Shown here piece by piece: positions 61,455 through 64,000 of a stretch of 64,000 nt of DNA (positions are counted from its first letter, which is position 1; each line of letters begins with the position of its first letter). The stretch is from Acidobacteriales bacterium 59-55 (lineage in GTDB: Bacteria; Acidobacteriota; Terriglobia; Terriglobales; Acidobacteriaceae): positions 226,428 through 290,427 of the forward strand of contig MKSV01000002.1 in assembly GCA_001897435.1 (NCBI GenBank). The letters are read 5' to 3'. The notes under the pieces were generated by a model, which searched no databases, was not told where the DNA came from, and saw only the letters and a program-made list of their open reading frames with translations. Position numbers and translations under genes: made by a program.

Positions 61455-63683
61455 TTACGAAAAGTCCAGCGCGATGACCTCGTGGATGCTGATGGAGGGC
61501 ACTTCGACGAGTACGGCATCGCCTTCTCTGCGATGCGGAATCTCCTTGTTCGCCACCAGTAGTTTTGTCTTTGCCACGCGGCGCGATGCGGGAACGCGAA
61601 TGCGCACCTGCTGTTTCGCGATGGGGAAGATCTCGCGCACGGGGCCCTTCATCATCATGGGGTTGGTGAGGTTGACGAGGTGGACGGTCATTGAATTTTG
61701 GTGGGAATCTTTTTGCTCCCACACGGCGAGGTCGATCACGCCCTGTCCTTCGACGGTGACCGGCGGCGCTTCGTTGGTTGCCCAGACGACTGCGTTGCGC
61801 AGCAGCTTGGCGTGGTCGACGTCGAGGACCTCCCAGAAGGTGCGGTCGATGTCGGCGGGGAGATAGACGACGCGGCCGTGGCCGGTATCGCGCAGGTACG
61901 CTCCCGCGTGGTGCTCCTTGAGCGGCGGAGGAAAGACCTCTTCCATGGGCAGATCGGGGTAGGTGGGGACGATGGTGAGCGGCGAGGCGATGCTCTGCCC
62001 GAGCGGTTTCACATCCACCTGGTATGCGCCGTTGATGATGCGCGTCGCGTCTTCGAAGCCGGTGAGCAGGGGATGATATGTGCCTGTGGCAGGATCTTTT
62101 TCGAGTAGGAGGTAGGAGTTCAGCATCGGGCCTTCGACCTTGCCCGCGAAGCCGGCGCCGAAGAGGGAGGCGAGGCCGAAGTCTTTGCGGCGCACGCCCC
62201 ATTCGTCGTAGAGGGAAGTTTCATAGGTGGCGACGACGCTGCCGCCATTCTTGACGAATGCTTCGATCTGGGCGCACTGCTTGGTCGAGAGCGCGGCGAT
62301 GTTGGGAAGGATGAGGGTGCGGAACTGCGCGGTGTGCTCGGGGTCGAGTAGTTGGTCGTGCACCATCTCGAAGGGAATGCGGGCCTCGACGAGCGCCTGG
62401 TAGAAGCCGAGGGCGGCGTCCTCGACCTTGGCGCGGGCCTGCTCGCCGCCGTAGAAGGCCGCGGTCTGCTGCGAATAGACCATGCCGACGCGGGCGAGCG
62501 AGCGAGTGTTGCGCAGGTAGGCTTCATTGGCGTGATGCCACTGGTAGATCTCTTCGACGACCGGCAGCCAGCGTCGGTCGATCACCTTGGCGTTGAACTT
62601 GGCGAACCACGGCCTGAGGCCCTGGGCGATGCCGTCGGCGACCCAGAGGCGGATCTCGTCGCCGTTCTGGACGGAGTCTTTCCAGCGATACTTGTCTTCG
62701 AAGCCCACGCTGAAGATGCCCGCGATGGCCTTCTGTCCGAGGGTGGCGCGGTACTCCTTGCCGTTCTTTCCGTTGGCCCAGGGCGGGGTGAGGCCGCTGC
62801 GGCCCTGGCGGTCGGCGAAGAGCGTGGGGGCAAGTTCGCCGATGGTCTTCATGTCGAGCTTGCTGAGCGCGCCGCCGCCGGCGTTGGCGATGTAGCTGGA
62901 GTTGGGATTGATGGCGCGGATCGTCTGGTTCCAGAGGCGCCAGACCTCGAAGAGTCGCTGCTGGTTCCAGAGGATGAACTGGCGGCGGGCGGGGTCCTGC
63001 GGGTTGGCGGTGCGGGGCAGGTCGAGGCCGGAGAAGGCGCGGAAGTTTTTCCGGCAGTGCTCGCAGAAGCACATGCCGGAGCCGGCCCAGCGGTTGGTGA
63101 AGATGCCGTCGACGCGGTAGCGCTGCATGATCTCGCGGTGGACGCTGGTCATGAACTCGAAGTTGTAGGGGCCGAGGGCGCAGGTGATCCAGTAGTCGGG
63201 GTCGGAGGGATGGCGGCGCTTGTTGCCGTGGGCGTCGACGGCGATCCAGTCGGGGTGCGCGTCGTAGACGTCCTGATGGCAGGCGTGCGCGTCGGTGCGG
63301 GCGATGACGTTCATGCCGAGCTTGCGGCAGCCGGCGGCGAGGTCGCCGAAGGCGTCCCTGTCGCCGAGCCACTTGCTGCGGTAGTGCATCGGAATTTCGG
63401 TGGGATAGAAGGCGACGACGCCCCCGGCGCTGAGGCAGGCGGCGTCGGCGTGGACACGCTTGAAGTAGTCGAGCCAGAAGGCGGGATCGTAGTTGCCGGG
63501 ATCGTCCTCGACAAAGGCGAGCTGCGCCCAGCGCATGGGACGGTCGTACCAGCCCGGCAGCACGGGGCCTTTGTTCGCGGCCTGCATGAGTGCGGGAGCG
63601 GTCTGCTGGAGATTGAAACTGCCGAGGCCGGCGGCCGTGAGCGCGGCTGCCTGCTTGAGGAATGTTCTTCTGCTATTTGCCAT
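61455..63683 (-). CDS. Tat-exported alpha-amylase-like glycoside hydrolase (GHL6/GH42-like)
   Basis: A 742-residue exported protein. The N-terminus carries a twin-arginine signal (NSRRTFLKQAAALTAAGLG). A TIM-barrel of the putative glycoside hydrolase GHL6 type follows (about 45-400): NYDPAFWLDYFKRVHADAA, GMNVIARTDAHACHQDVYDAHPDWIAVD, YRVDGIFTNRWAGSGMCFCEHCRKNFRAF. Next comes a beta-galactosidase trimerisation/GATase-like domain (about 420-600: RVGMVYSQQTAAFYGG, ILPNIAALSTKQCAQIEAFVKNGGSVVATYE) and a beta-sandwich tail. Substrate and catalytic pair are not known for this group. ATG 63683 starts the Tat signal; the upstream frame is repeat DNA. It probably works on a plant or microbial glycan with the surrounding sugar-acid genes. 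Confidence 0.82.
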   Translation of the reverse strand: MANSRRTFLKQAAALTAAGLGSFNLQQTAPALMQAANKGPVLPGWYDRPMRWAQLAFVEDDPGNYDPAFWLDYFKRVHADAACLSAGGVVAFYPTEIPMHYRSKWLGDRDAFGDLAAGCRKLGMNVIARTDAHACHQDVYDAHPDWIAVDAHGNKRRHPSDPDYWITCALGPYNFEFMTSVHREIMQRYRVDGIFTNRWAGSGMCFCEHCRKNFRAFSGLDLPRTANPQDPARRQFILWNQQRLFEVWRLWNQTIRAINPNSSYIANAGGGALSKLDMKTIGELAPTLFADRQGRSGLTPPWANGKNGKEYRATLGQKAIAGIFSVGFEDKYRWKDSVQNGDEIRLWVADGIAQGLRPWFAKFNAKVIDRRWLPVVEEIYQWHHANEAYLRNTRSLARVGMVYSQQTAAFYGGEQARAKVEDAALGFYQALVEARIPFEMVHDQLLDPEHTAQFRTLILPNIAALSTKQCAQIEAFVKNGGSVVATYETSLYDEWGVRRKDFGLASLFGAGFAGKVEGPMLNSYLLLEKDPATGTYHPLLTGFEDATRIINGAYQVDVKPLGQSIASPLTIVPTYPDLPMEEVFPPPLKEHHAGAYLRDTGHGRVVYLPADIDRTFWEVLDVDHAKLLRNAVVWATNEAPPVTVEGQGVIDLAVWEQKDSHQNSMTVHLVNLTNPMMMKGPVREIFPIAKQQVRIRVPASRRVAKTKLLVANKEIPHRREGDAVLVEVPSISIHEVIALDFS

Positions 63684-63755
63684 CTGCAACTCCGTTTTAG
63701 AACTGCTGCCTGCAAAGGGACATTGTGCTTTCAAAAGAGGGGCGTTGTAAAAGCG

Positions 63756-63793
63756 AAATACAGGGGGCTCTTGGCTTCGGTCGAGATGACGTG
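63756..63793 (+). repeat. Module A lacking the inner hairpin
   Basis: AAATACAGGGGGCTCTTGGC then TTCGGTCGAGATGACGTG; a deletion derivative like that at 59086. Confidence 0.75.
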
Positions 63794-63813
63794 CGTTTGA
63801 AAGATGGTCGGGA

Positions 63814-64000
63814 GGCATACCCCAGGGGCTGAAGCCCCTTTTTTGTGTGGCGCGGATAGAGGGCCAAGGCTAAAGCCTTGGCGTACCTAGAAGCAAGGGC
63901 AAGAACAACAGCAAGAGCAAGGGCAAGAACAACAGCAAGAGCTAGAGCAAGAGCAACAGCAAAATACAGGGGTCTCTCCACTGCGCCGCGCGATGAAGCT
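63814..64000 (+). repeat. Composite repeat B-H-A, cut by the window end
   Basis: Module B 63814-63894, module H 63895-63961 (GCAAGA/GCAACA), module A from 63962; its inner hairpin is incomplete at base 64000. Confidence 0.9.

Overview
The window is high-GC chromosomal DNA that most resembles a soil acidobacterium (Acidobacteriota, family Acidobacteriaceae). This is an inference from the combination of an Oar-type TonB-dependent outer-membrane receptor with a carboxypeptidase-regulatory N-terminus, periplasmic/secreted glycan enzymes (GH38, GH78, a GHL6-like protein), a PQQ-type sugar dehydrogenase, an MdtABC-type RND pump, and a very dense family of interspersed repeats. No rRNA, tRNA, transposase, integrase or CRISPR array was recognised.

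Layout. 0-10 kb: a truncated secreted protein, then the housekeeping genes hemB, nadD, rsfS and rlmH; rsfS and rlmH, often neighbours, are separated by a lipase and a giant TonB-dependent receptor. 10-13 kb: a class I glutamine-amidotransferase-like hydrolase and a low-GC AIPR-family abortive-infection gene. 13.6-19.9 kb: a chromosome-segregation/origin-type region with yidC, yidD, rsmG, parA, parB and eight perfect 16-bp parS palindromes, six of them in an inverted duplication around rsmG. 20.6-29.9 kb: a four-gene RND efflux operon (adaptor, two RND pumps, NodT-type outer-membrane lipoprotein). 30.8-36.6 kb: an EF-G-like GTPase divergent from a large GH38 alpha-mannosidase. 37.5-43.8 kb: a SAM methyltransferase, accD, a PQQ-type sugar dehydrogenase, a Sel1-repeat protein and a J-domain coiled-coil protein. 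44-47.8 kb: a ThuA protein with EF-hand-like loops, a UbiD-type decarboxylase with its small subunit D, and an SRPBCC protein. 47.9-50.1 kb: a low-GC two-gene defence unit (EcoRI-type adenine methyltransferase plus DUF262-HNH protein). 50.1-64 kb: a GH78 rhamnosidase, an ABC exporter with its TetR regulator, and a carbohydrate/hydroxyacid locus (glycerate 2-kinase, FadR-type regulator, LarA-type racemase, Tat-exported glycosidase-like protein).

The most striking content is non-coding. Most longer intergenic gaps (19 complete copies plus many partial ones) hold the same composite repeat, with three modules in fixed order. Module B is two TGAA/TAAA-loop hairpins, one followed by a T-run like an intrinsic terminator. 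Module H is a degenerate hexamer tract built on GCAA every six bases. Module A is a stem-loop with a constant outer stem and an inner hairpin whose two arms change together between copies. All composites left of about 10.3 kb read on the minus strand and all copies right of about 13 kb read on the plus strand, regardless of gene direction. The switch coincides with the parS/parAB region, suggesting replication-polarised elements around a nearby origin. Smaller hairpin families (C, D, E, G) share the same spaces. In the entries below, A, B, H, C, D, E and G refer to these modules, and a composite is called plus when B-H-A reads on the given strand.
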